DNA from: Amaricoccus sp003258405
Lineage (GTDB): Bacteria > Pseudomonadota > Alphaproteobacteria > Rhodobacterales > Rhodobacteraceae
Assembly: GCF_043226085.1 (NCBI RefSeq)
Contig: NZ_CP171225.1
Coordinates: 1,612,001 to 1,676,000 of the forward strand
Direction of reading: 5' to 3'
DNA length: 64,000 nucleotides
Part shown: in pieces, positions 7,344 through 16,100 of the stretch
Numbering within the stretch: the stretch's first letter is position 1
Layout: each line of letters begins with the position of its first letter
Made by a program: the position numbers and the translations under genes
Notes under the pieces: model-generated
What the model was told of the DNA's origin: nothing
The model's database searches: none
What the model saw: only the letters and a program-made list of their open reading frames with translations

Positions 7344-10305
7344 CACCAGCGAAAAAGGCCTCGAAGCCCTCATCGTCCGCTCGCTAATCGACGAGGCGGG
7401 TTACGTCGCTGGCAACTCGAAGGATTTTGACCGGGACCACGCCATCGACCTGGCGAAACTGTTCGCCTTCCTGAACGCCACGCAGCCCGAGGCTGTCGAA
7501 GCCCTCGGCATCGGCGAAGACGGGCCAAAGCGGCTTCAATTTCTGCACCGGCTGCAAGGCGAGATCGCCAAGCGCGGTGTCATCGACGTGCTGCGCAACG
7601 GCGTGAAACACGGCCCCGGATCGGTCGAGCTGTTCTTCGGGACGCCGACCCCCGGCAACGCCAAGGCCGAAGAGCTGTTCGCCGCCAACGTCTTCAGCGT
7701 CACCCGGCAGCTGCACTATTCCAAGGATGCGACCAAGCTGTCGCTCGACGCGGCGCTGTTCATCAACGGCCTGCCCGTCGCCACCTTCGAATTGAAGAAC
7801 AGCCTGACCAAGCAGACGGTCGAGGACGCGATCGAGCAGTACAAGCGCGACCGCGACCCGAAGGAGCTGCTGTTCCAATTCGGCCGCTGCGTCGTCCATT
7901 TCGCCGTGGACGACCACGAGGTGCGGATGTGCAGCCACCTGAAAGGCAAGGCATCGTGGTTCCTGCCCTTCAACAAGGGCTGGAATGACGGCGCGGGCAA
8001 CCCACCGAACCCGCATGGCTTGAAGACGGATTACCTTTGGAAGCAGGTCCTGACCAAGCGCAACCTCACCGACATCCTGGAAAACTATGCGCAGGTGGTC
8101 GAGGAAACGGACGAGCGCGGAAAGAAGAAGCCGCCGAAGCAGATTTTCCCGCGCTTTCACCAGCTCGACGTGGTGCGCAAGCTGCTGGCTGACGCCGAGG
8201 CCTCCGGCGCCGGGCGGCGGTACCTGATCCAGCACTCGGCAGGTTCGGGCAAGAGCAACTCGATTGCCTGGCTCGGCCACCAGCTGATCGGGCTGGCGAC
8301 TGGTGGCAAGCCGACCTTCGACACCGTCATCGTTGTCACCGACAGGCGCAATCTCGACAAACAGATTCGCGACACGATCAAGCAGTTCGCACAGGTATCT
8401 TCCATCGTCGGAGCGGTCACGGAAGGTTCGCAGCAGCTTCGGACGTTCCTGCAGCAGGGCAAGAAGATCATCATCACCACGGTGCAGAAGTTCCCGTTCA
8501 TCCTGGACGAAATCGGGGACAGCCATCGCGGGCGAACCTTCGCCATCATCATCGACGAGGCGCATTCCAGCCAAGGCGGCCGGACCTCGGCAAAGATGAA
8601 CATCGCGCTTGCCGCGAATGGTGCCGAGGAGGAAGACGAAACCGTCGAGGACACCATCAACCGCTTGATGGAGGCGCGGAAGGTTCTGCCGAACGCGAGC
8701 TATTTCGCCTTCACCGCCACGCCCAAGAACAAGACGCTGGAGATTTTCGGCACGGCGGTCCCCGAGGGCGGGAAAGTCAGGCACGTCCCTTTCCACAATT
8801 ATTCGATGAAGCAGGCCATCGAAGAGGGCTTCATCCTCGACGTGCTGAAGCACTACACGCCGGTCGAGAGCTATTACCGGCTCATGAAGACGGTGGAGGA
8901 CGACCCGCAGTTCGACGCCAAGCGGGCGCAAAAGAAGCTCCGCCGCTATGTCGAATCCCATGACCATGCCATCCGCAAGAAAGCTGAGATCATGGTCGAC
9001 CACTTCCACGACCAGGTTATGGCCCATCGCAAAATCGGCGGAGCAGCGCGCGCCATGGTGGTGACGAGCGGAATTCACCGCGCAATCCAGTATTTTCACG
9101 CCTTCGGGGAGTATCTGAAGGAGCGCAAGAGCCCGTACGAGGCCATCGTCGCCTTCTCGGGCGAGCACGAATATGGCGGCCAAAAGGTCACCGAGGCGTC
9201 GCTCAATGGCTTTCCCAGTAACAAGATCGAGGAGTTGATCCAGAAGGACCCGTACCGGTTTCTCATCGTCGCCGACAAGTTCCAGACTGGTTACGATGAG
9301 CCGCTGCTGCACACGATGTACGTGGATAAAACGCTGTCGGGCATCAAGGCCGTCCAGACGTTGTCACGCCTGAACCGGGCACATCCGCAGAAGCACGACA
9401 CCTTCGTGCTGGATTTCATGAACGATGTGGATGGCATCAAGGCGTCGTTCGAGGACTATTACCGCACGACGATCCTGAGCGAAGAGACCGATCCGAACAA
9501 GCTGCACGACCTGAAAGCGCGGCTCGATGGCTATCAGGTCTATTCCTGGGAGCAGGTGGAGGACCTCGTGGCGCTGTATCTCGGTGGCGCCGACCGCGAC
9601 AAGCTCGACCCGATCCTCGATGCGTGCGTCGCGGTCTACAAAGCCGATCTCGATGAAGATGGCCAGGTCGACTTTAAAGGCAAGGCGAAGGCATTCACGC
9701 GCACCTACGGATTTCTCGCGGCCATCCTGCCCTATACGAACGCGGAGTGGGAGAAGCTCTCGATTTTCCTGAACTTCCTGACGCCGAAACTGCCTGCTCC
9801 GGAGGAGCAGGACCTGTCGAAGGGCATTCTGGAGGCCATCGACATGGACAGCTACAGGGTCGAGGCGCAGGCGACGATGGCGATTGCGCTTCCCGATGCC
9901 GACGCGGAAATCGGCCCTGTGCCGTTGGGCGGAGGCGGTCGCAAGCCTGAGCCGGAACTGGACCTGCTCAGCAACATCCTCAAGACGTTCAACGAGATGT
10001 TCGGCAACATCGACTGGAAGGACGCCGACAAGATCGGGAAGGTGATAGCTGAGGAGTTGCCCACGAAGGTCGCGGCCGACAAAGCCTATCAGAATGCCAT
10101 GCAGAATTCGGACAAGCAGAACGCCCGCATCGAGCATGACAAGGCACTGGAGCGCGCAGTCATCGAGCTGCTATCTGACCATACCGAGCTGTTCAAACAG
10201 TTCAGCGACAATCCATCGTTCAAGAAATGGCTTTCGGAGACGATTTTCGCGGCGACCTATGCTGACAAGGCGGCGCAGGCCGGTTCGGCTGCTACTCGCA
10301 GCTGA
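7330..10305 (+). CDS. hsdR: Type I restriction enzyme motor and endonuclease subunit HsdR
   Basis: A 991-aa subunit that translocates and cuts unmodified DNA in complex with HsdM and HsdS. The N-terminal nuclease shows the FELKN core (E-x-K, about residues 153-157), followed by the Q-containing helix EDAIEQYKRDRD. The superfamily 2 motor has Walker A HSAGSGKSNS (about 301-310), motif II DEAH (about 408-411), the FTATP motif and later QTGYDEPLL and QTLSRLNRAHP helicase motifs. The C-terminal helical region contacts the methylase. Its length is normal for the family. It starts inside the end of the specificity gene (14-base overlap) and is the last gene of the operon; its own end overlaps the tail of a convergent small gene by 14 bases. 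Confidence 0.96.
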   Translation: MPTTDTSEKGLEALIVRSLIDEAGYVAGNSKDFDRDHAIDLAKLFAFLNATQPEAVEALGIGEDGPKRLQFLHRLQGEIAKRGVIDVLRNGVKHGPGSVELFFGTPTPGNAKAEELFAANVFSVTRQLHYSKDATKLSLDAALFINGLPVATFELKNSLTKQTVEDAIEQYKRDRDPKELLFQFGRCVVHFAVDDHEVRMCSHLKGKASWFLPFNKGWNDGAGNPPNPHGLKTDYLWKQVLTKRNLTDILENYAQVVEETDERGKKKPPKQIFPRFHQLDVVRKLLADAEASGAGRRYLIQHSAGSGKSNSIAWLGHQLIGLATGGKPTFDTVIVVTDRRNLDKQIRDTIKQFAQVSSIVGAVTEGSQQLRTFLQQGKKIIITTVQKFPFILDEIGDSHRGRTFAIIIDEAHSSQGGRTSAKMNIALAANGAEEEDETVEDTINRLMEARKVLPNASYFAFTATPKNKTLEIFGTAVPEGGKVRHVPFHNYSMKQAIEEGFILDVLKHYTPVESYYRLMKTVEDDPQFDAKRAQKKLRRYVESHDHAIRKKAEIMVDHFHDQVMAHRKIGGAARAMVVTSGIHRAIQYFHAFGEYLKERKSPYEAIVAFSGEHEYGGQKVTEASLNGFPSNKIEELIQKDPYRFLIVADKFQTGYDEPLLHTMYVDKTLSGIKAVQTLSRLNRAHPQKHDTFVLDFMNDVDGIKASFEDYYRTTILSEETDPNKLHDLKARLDGYQVYSWEQVEDLVALYLGGADRDKLDPILDACVAVYKADLDEDGQVDFKGKAKAFTRTYGFLAAILPYTNAEWEKLSIFLNFLTPKLPAPEEQDLSKGILEAIDMDSYRVEAQATMAIALPDADAEIGPVPLGGGGRKPEPELDLLSNILKTFNEMFGNIDWKDADKIGKVIAEELPTKVAADKAYQNAMQNSDKQNARIEHDKALERAVIELLSDHTELFKQFSDNPSFKKWLSETIFAATYADKAAQAGSAATRS

Positions 10306-10492
10306 ACCAGCGCATGGCGGTTTGGATCAGATGGTCATGATCCCCGCTTGTAGCCTCTTGGTAGAACGCATCGATCTCTTGCTGCGAGAGGCCCCCTTCT
10401 TTTGCGGCCCGTCGGCACAAGCCGAGGATCATAAAGGCATTGCTGTCGTGTCCTGTCAGCTGGACTGTTATGTTTGGATACTTGGGGGGCAT
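10292..10492 (-). CDS. Conserved small hypothetical protein (66 aa)
   Basis: A 66-aa protein (PNITVQLTGHDSNAFMILG at the start, QQEIDAFYQEATSGDHDHL in the middle, MRWF near the end). Similar small proteins recur in bacterial accessory regions, but no function is known to me. GGAGGAG lies 7 bases before the ATG, which supports real translation. It converges on hsdR and overlaps its last 14 bases. An AT-rich stretch upstream (10527-10555) holds a possible weak promoter (TTGATA, 17 bases, GTTCTA). Confidence 0.75.
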   Translation of the reverse strand: MPPKYPNITVQLTGHDSNAFMILGLCRRAAKEGGLSQQEIDAFYQEATSGDHDHLIQTAMRWFSCE

Positions 10493-10596
10493 TGACCGGC
10501 TCCTCCAGCGCAGTAGGTACGAAGCCTAGAACGCTCGTTTATTCATTATTATCAACAGGATAAGGCGATTTTTTTCGCGCTTTTCCATTGCCGTGT

Positions 10597-10860
10597 TTAA
10601 GTGCTTCGGCTGCGACAACTACGCGCCTGATCCCGCATAACGCTGTAATCGGCGATCATCTCGGCGATAGCCGACGCCTCCGGCAGTAGATTGAGCTCGT
10701 CGGCCGCGCGCGCCTGGAACTCACGGCTGTACTCGATGACGGGAGGGCAGACGGTTGCGAGGCGCGGTTCAGAAGCGACCGTTGCGCAGCCGGTCAGCAA
10801 GCTCGTCGCGGTCGCGAGGACGGCGAGCCGCCGCATCCAGCATCCGGCGTTGAACATCAT
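10597..10860 (-). CDS. Rz1-like outer-membrane spanin lipoprotein
   Basis: An 87-aa protein whose N-terminus carries a lipoprotein signal: basic MRR, a hydrophobic stretch, and the lipobox LLTGC with Cys at residue 25. The rest is short, with a few prolines and charged residues. The ATG at 10860 has GGAGG six bases upstream; an internal ATG at 10836 would give a shorter signal. It starts inside the upstream Rz-like gene in another frame, the classic overlapping Rz/Rz1 layout. Together the pair should fuse inner and outer membranes at the last step of lysis. Confidence 0.8.
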   Translation of the reverse strand: MMFNAGCWMRRLAVLATATSLLTGCATVASEPRLATVCPPVIEYSREFQARAADELNLLPEASAIAEMIADYSVMRDQARSCRSRST

Positions 10861-11026
10861 TGGTTTCCTCCAATGTTTCGAGACGTTCGGCGAGGCGGCC
10901 CGTGCGTTCACCGGAGCGCCGGAGTGCGAACAGGAACAGGAGCACTGTGAGCGCGATGGCGCCGTAGCGGAGAGCCGTCCGGGCCCACGGGTTGGTGGCG
11001 AACCCAGCGAGGAGCGCACCAATCAT
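10769..11026 (-). CDS. Rz-like inner-membrane spanin
   Basis: An 85-aa protein with one transmembrane helix near residues 20-36 (YGAIALTVLLFLFALRR), then a charged coiled-coil-like tail (GRLAERLETLEETNDVQ). This is the form of phage i-spanins. Its ATG overlaps the stop of the endolysin gene by 4 bases (ATGA), and its last 92 bases overlap the Rz1-like lipoprotein gene in a different frame. The three genes form the lysis cassette at the downstream end of the late operon. Confidence 0.82.
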   Translation of the reverse strand: MIGALLAGFATNPWARTALRYGAIALTVLLFLFALRRSGERTGRLAERLETLEETNDVQRRMLDAAARRPRDRDELADRLRNGRF

Positions 11027-11697
11027 CGGCGGCCCCGCTTCCAATCGTCCAGCCGCGCGTAGATCGTGATCGCGATCCCGCCGAGCGCCACGGCGATGAA
11101 CACCCAGCGCAACGTGTCGAGATACGGCACCAGCGGCAGGATGGCGGTCTGGGTCTCGGCCAGGACGCTCTGCGCGACCTCGACCCCTGCCGCGCCAAGT
11201 GTCGCCACGCCCGCCGCGCCACCACCCTTCATGGTGCGGCTGTCGGCCAGCACTTCCCGCGCGGGCGGCGTTTCGGCCGCAAATGCAGTCGCCCGGACCG
11301 GGAACCGCTCGCCCCACTGCCGCGCGGGCCCGAGATCGACATGGATGAACTCCGAGCGCGGGTAGAACCCGAAACCGAGGAACCCGACCTCCCGCGCCGC
11401 CGCCTCGAAGACCACCGGGTCGTGGTTCGCCATCGCGATGTCGAAGGCCGCGCCGTCGAGGTGCTTCGACCGCGTGGCACCGCCGACGGCGCGGTTGTGC
11501 TCGGGGCTTCGATAGGCCGAGCGGACGATCAGCGGCTTGCCCAGCCGGTCGCGGAGCGCCTGCAGCTTGTCGAGCGCGGGTTCGTTGATGAGCAGCTTGC
11601 CAGTGCCCCGGCAGGCAATCTCTGCCGGGCTGAAATTCCGCCAGCGCCATGCGCTTTCCGGCACGTCACGCCAATGGCGATGGAATGTCGTGGTCAT
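11023..11697 (-). CDS. Peptidase M15-family endolysin with C-terminal membrane helix
   Basis: A 224-aa protein. Residues about 25-135 match the zinc D-Ala-D-Ala carboxypeptidase M15_3 family: FSPAEIACRGTGKLLI, VRSAYRSPEHNRAVGG, then the zinc motif SKHLDGAAFDI and a later HVD. It should cleave peptidoglycan peptides. The C-terminal quarter has a hydrophobic segment (LRWVFIAVALGGIAITIYA, about 193-211), so it may be membrane-tethered or release the enzyme in a controlled way. No separate holin is obvious, although the 95-aa gene upstream has one membrane helix. The start at 11697 lies just after a terminator hairpin. Confidence 0.88.
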   Translation of the reverse strand: MTTTFHRHWRDVPESAWRWRNFSPAEIACRGTGKLLINEPALDKLQALRDRLGKPLIVRSAYRSPEHNRAVGGATRSKHLDGAAFDIAMANHDPVVFEAAAREVGFLGFGFYPRSEFIHVDLGPARQWGERFPVRATAFAAETPPAREVLADSRTMKGGGAAGVATLGAAGVEVAQSVLAETQTAILPLVPYLDTLRWVFIAVALGGIAITIYARLDDWKRGRR

Positions 11698-11713
11698 GGG
11701 GTCCTCCAAAACG

Positions 11714-11735
11714 AAAAACCCGCCTCGAGGGCGGG
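11714..11735 (-). terminator. Rho-independent terminator upstream of the lysis genes
   Basis: On the - strand a 6-bp GC stem (CCCGCC/GGCGGG) with a short loop is followed at once by five T. It lies between the 95-aa membrane gene and the endolysin gene, which run the same way, so it could attenuate lysis transcription or need antitermination. Confidence 0.7.
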
Positions 11736-11768
11736 TCATTGCGGGCCGATGAATGGAATGGTGGGCGG

Positions 11769-12056
11769 CTACGGGCTGCCGCCGAAGATCTTGAGCTTGA
11801 TGGCGATGCCGGCGAGCAGCGCCAGCATGACGCCGGTTGTGATCATGCGGACGGCGGTCTGCATCGCGGTGCGGCGCACCAGCCGGATGCAGTCCACCAG
11901 GGAGCGCAGATCGCGGATGTCGAGCGCGGCCTCGTCGCCGTCGAGACCGACATCGGCCAGCGCGCGCTTCGCGCCTTCCTCCGCCGCCCGGGTCAGGATC
12001 GCCTCGAACTCGGCGTCGGGCATGCGGACGAAGCCCTCGGATCGGGGTGGGTTCAT
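11769..12056 (-). CDS. DUF6127-like phage membrane protein
   Basis: A 95-aa protein with an acidic, helical N-terminal half (FEAILTRAAEEGAKRALADV) and one C-terminal transmembrane segment (AVRMITTGVMLALLAGIAI, about residues 68-86). It resembles small phage proteins classed as DUF6127. Its place just before the endolysin makes a holin-like role possible, but a single membrane helix with no other mark does not prove it. Confidence 0.65.
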   Translation of the reverse strand: MNPPRSEGFVRMPDAEFEAILTRAAEEGAKRALADVGLDGDEAALDIRDLRSLVDCIRLVRRTAMQTAVRMITTGVMLALLAGIAIKLKIFGGSP

Positions 12057-12076
12057 CGGGATCCTCCTTCCGCCGC

Positions 12077-13153
12077 TCAGCCGACCTTGCAGCCCCAGAA
12101 GGACGTGTGGTCGGCCGCGAAGTAGCCGTCCGCGACCCGGAAATACCCCTGCAGTTCGACGGTATCGCCAGCAGTCAGCGGCACCATGGTCTGCAGCCAG
12201 ATCGCGGTGGCGAGCGAGACGTGGGTGGCGGAGATCTCGCCGAGCGAGCCGCGGATTTCGGTCGTGCCGTTCAGCACGAGCCGCCCGCGCATGCGGGCCG
12301 TGGCGCTGGCGTTGATTTTGTAGAGCAGCGTCGCGCCGAAGAGGTAGGTGCCGTCGACGGGGGCGACGAAGTAGTTATTGGCAGCGTCGAAGGCGCCCTG
12401 TTCGTTATAGTCGGTGTTGTTGAGGCCGATCTTCGTCCAGGTCCCGACGCCGACATAGTTGTCGTAGTTCGTGTACGCCTTGAAGCGCGGCAGCCGGGGC
12501 TGATCGACGATGCCGGTCGCGTTGTCGACGCTGAGCCCGTCGAAGAAGGTGCTGCCATCGGCCGATACCGCGAGCCGGAAGCGGTCGGAGCCGAAGAGCC
12601 CGACCAGCGCCTTGGTCACGAAGCCGGTCTGGAGTGTCAGGCCGAGATCGTCGCCCGCAGCCTCCTTGTTCATGGTGTAGAACAGATCGCCGGTGCCGCC
12701 TTCGGCGACGGTCCTCGCCGTCCAGAGCGCGGCGTTCAGCTTGGCTGAAAACGGGTTTGACGCATCTGCCGTCGTCCCCAGCCCCAGCAGAGTGAGGTTC
12801 TGCAGCGCGGCCGGTGTCGTCCCGATCCAGCCCGCGCCGTCGTAGACCAGCAGCAGGCTCTCGTCCTCGACCCAAGCCCGCCAGCCGGTCCGGGGCGGCA
12901 GACGCAGCCATGCGCCGTCCGTCCAGAGCGCCACGTTCAGGTCCCAGCCCGTCCAGTCACCGGTCGCGCCCGACGCGACGATGTAGCGGTCGCCATCGGC
13001 CGGAGAGCCGGGCGGCGCGGTCAGGTCCCGGTCGAAAACCGAGAGATGGACGAGCCCGTCGAGGATCCGCAGCGCCTCGTTGTGGGTGACATGCTTCTGG
13101 GCCTGCGCCGCAAGAATGTAGGGCAACAGGAGATGGGTCGTGGCGTCGGACAT
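12077..13153 (-). CDS. DUF2793 phage tail fibre or spike-type protein
   Basis: A 358-aa protein. The first about 110 residues match DUF2793 (LLLPYILAAQAQKHVTHNEA, then VAL-WTDGAWLRLPPR), often found at the tip of GTA-like and siphophage tails. The C-terminal about 140 residues have the beta-rich, C1q/TNF-like pattern of receptor-binding heads (FVAPVDGTYLFGATLLY, WLQTMVPLTAGDTVELQGYF). It probably binds the host surface. It follows the gp15-like tail gene by 9 bases. Confidence 0.8.
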   Translation of the reverse strand: MSDATTHLLLPYILAAQAQKHVTHNEALRILDGLVHLSVFDRDLTAPPGSPADGDRYIVASGATGDWTGWDLNVALWTDGAWLRLPPRTGWRAWVEDESLLLVYDGAGWIGTTPAALQNLTLLGLGTTADASNPFSAKLNAALWTARTVAEGGTGDLFYTMNKEAAGDDLGLTLQTGFVTKALVGLFGSDRFRLAVSADGSTFFDGLSVDNATGIVDQPRLPRFKAYTNYDNYVGVGTWTKIGLNNTDYNEQGAFDAANNYFVAPVDGTYLFGATLLYKINASATARMRGRLVLNGTTEIRGSLGEISATHVSLATAIWLQTMVPLTAGDTVELQGYFRVADGYFAADHTSFWGCKVG

Positions 13154-13162
13154 GGGATGGCC

Positions 13163-16100
13163 TCAGAACGTGAGGGTGACGGTTTTCGGCGCGCCCCGCC
13201 CGACGAGGGCGGAGAGCTGGAAGATGCGGATGTCGAGCGTGTCGCCAGGGGCGAGCGGCGCGCCCCAATCGGCGGTCTGCTGGGCGACGGTGTAGACGGC
13301 GCTGGTCGTGGATGCGCTCAGCACACGTTTCACGCTCGCGCCGTCGAGGATCTCGACCTCGTAGGCTTCGAGCTCTTCTCCGAGCGGCACCTCGAGCCCG
13401 CTCCAGCTGTCGGCCGCGAGTGCACGCGACCGGCGCGTCCAGCGGATCGTCAGATCCCCGGGCGTGCCTGGCCTGCGCCACGGCTGCTCGACATGGGCGA
13501 CCGAGAACGGCCGCAGCCCCATGCCTGCGGGCGTGAAGGCCTGCGCAACATAGGTCTCGTCGCTGACCGGACGGCTCGCCGGGCCGATGCGCCAGTTCCA
13601 CGGCAATCCGAGATCAGCCTCGGCAATCGGCAGGGACGCCAGCGCAGAGTCCAGCACGACGACCCGCGTGCCTGCAGGCGCCGGGTTGCCCATCGCGCCC
13701 TCGGTACCCCGCTGGCCACGCAGGAGCCGGGTCAGGCGGTATCGGCCGGGCGCGAGCAACTCGGCCGCGCCTGCCTGCACGATCTCCCAAGCTCCGGGCG
13801 CGCTCTCGATGGCCAGCGCACTGGCCCCACCGAACAGCGTCAGATCCGTGACGCTTTCGAGGGTGCCGGTCAGCAAATCGACCACCAGCTCGTTTCCGAG
13901 ATCGAAGCGCGACGTGGGCCCTGCGTAGAAATCCGAGACCAGCATCCCGATCCGAGCGCGGCTGCCAAACGTGGTCAGTAACTCGAACCCGTCCGTCGAA
14001 GGACTGCGGAACACCGCCATCTCGCCCGGCCAGGGAACCGCGTGCGCGGCGATCAGCGGTCGATGCGCAGGCTGGTCCTCGGTCAGTTGCGGCAGGTCCA
14101 TCAGCACCGCATCCGGCGCGCCGAACACGACGGCCCGCGTCAGTGACGCCGCTCGGGGGTCGCCGGGCGGCAGGTCGTAGGTCGCGCGGTCCTGGCGGAC
14201 CGCCTCGATGCCGCGCGCCTCGGCGTCGGCGATGGAAACGAGCCGCAGATCGACCAGCCGCCCGTCATGGGCGAGCCGGATCGCGTCGGCCGGATCGAGC
14301 GCGAGCCGCGAGGGCGGCAGACGGAACGCCGCCGTCTCGCGGCCCACCCACGCCTCCATCAACGCACGGCGGCAGCGTCGCTCGGCCTCCTCAGGCGGCA
14401 CCGCCATCGGGAAGGACTCGGAGGCGATGCGCGTCGTGTCCACCGTGATGCGCCGCGCCTCGACGAGGGCCGCGTCGTAATCCTCGTCGGCACGCGCGAC
14501 TTGCCATTTCAGCGCCTGCGGCAGCTCGGTCTCTTGGCCGCGCGTCAGTTCCAGCACGTCGCCCTCGCGGGGGGCCACAAGATCGTCGGGCCCGAGGGTG
14601 GTGACCGAGGCCCGGCCGCGCATGATGAAGCGGATCACGCCCTCGGTCTCCAAGGCGTCGAACCCGAAGTGCCGCGACAGCGTGGTGATGGACGCGCGCG
14701 GACTTTCCAGCGCGGTGATGGCGTAGCCCTCGACCGCGCCCCAGAGGCCGGTCACGTCAATGCGGTCCTCGGGGAGCCCCGCCCGCTGGCAGAGATGGCG
14801 GACCAGTGCGGCCAGCGACACCGCCCCGAGCCGCCCCGTCAGCCAATGCCCGAGCCGCCAGTTCGCGCCGTCCGTCCAGACGTCGGTCAGTGCCGGGAAG
14901 AACGGATAGGGCCGCGCGTCCCAGGTCCAGGCGGCGCATTCCGGCACATGAACCATCCGGCCGCCGTAGACCGAGGACACCGGGTTGTTCGCGGCCTCAC
15001 CCCACCAGAGATACGTCGCCTCGAGATAGGCGCGCTGGATCGCGTCATCGCGCCAGCCCCGCGAGAGATGCGGCGTGAAGCTCTCCGAGGACTTCGGGTC
15101 GAAGAAGACGTTGGGTTGGTTGGTGCCGCGGTCGATGGCAGGGCAGCCCAGCTCGGTGAACCAGATCGGCTTCGATTGCGGCGCCCACGCCGTGGGCGTG
15201 CCGCTCTCCACCCCGCCCGGGCGGTCGTAATGCGCATTCGACCACCAGGCGCGCAGATCCTTGTAGCGGAAGACCCACGGCTTGCTGGCCGCGCCATCGG
15301 TGATCGGGGTCCGCACCTGCGCCGACCGATCGGCCGCGCTGGCATAGAACCAGTCGAAGCCTTCTCCGCCCGCGATGTTGCCCTGCAGATAGGCCCGGTC
15401 GTAGATCGCGGGCCAGCCCTCGGCCGCGTCGGCATGCTCGAACCCGTCCCGCCAGTCTGACAGCGGCATGTAGTTGTCGATCCCGACGAAATCGATCTCC
15501 GGATCGGCCCAGAGCGGGTCGAGGTGGAAGAACACGTCGCCGCTGCCGTCGCCCGGCTGGTGCCCGAAATACTCCGACCAGTCGGCGGCATAGCCGATCT
15601 TCGTCCCGGACCCGACGATCGTGCGGACATCGGCGAGGAGGTCCCGATAGGCCTGCACCGCCGGATAAATGCTGGCGCCCGAGCGGATCGTCGTCAGCCC
15701 CGGCATCTCGGTGCCGATGAGGAAGGCGTCGACCCCGCCCGCTGCCGCGCAGAGGTGGGCGTAGTGCAGCACCATGCGGCGCAGGCCCCAGTCGCCGGAT
15801 GGCCCCGTCCAGGTGACGCTCTCGCCCGAGACGCTGAAGCTGGCGGGCGTGGCCGCGCCGAACAGCGCCGCCACCTGCGTGGCGGCCGTCGCCGTCTTGT
15901 CGACCGATCCCGCATATCCCGCCGCGGGAGAACAGGTGATCCGCCCCCGCCACGGGAAGGCAGGCTGGCCCGTCTCCGCGGCGTTGTCGCTGTAGGGGTT
16001 CGGCAGCGTGTTGCCGGGCGGCACGTCCATCAGAATGAACGGATAGAAGGTGACGCGCAGTCCGCGGGCCTTCATCTCCAGGATCGCCTGGGCCACCGCG

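Noticed and set aside
7384..9312. A 642-aa frame opposite hsdR
   Set aside because: It is antisense to a well-matched hsdR and its protein has no known pattern; high GC leaves antisense frames open.
10565..10578. GCGA, six T, TCGC as a terminator after the spanin genes
   Set aside because: The T run is in the loop, the stem has 4 bp, and the T run is on the wrong strand to end the lysis transcript.
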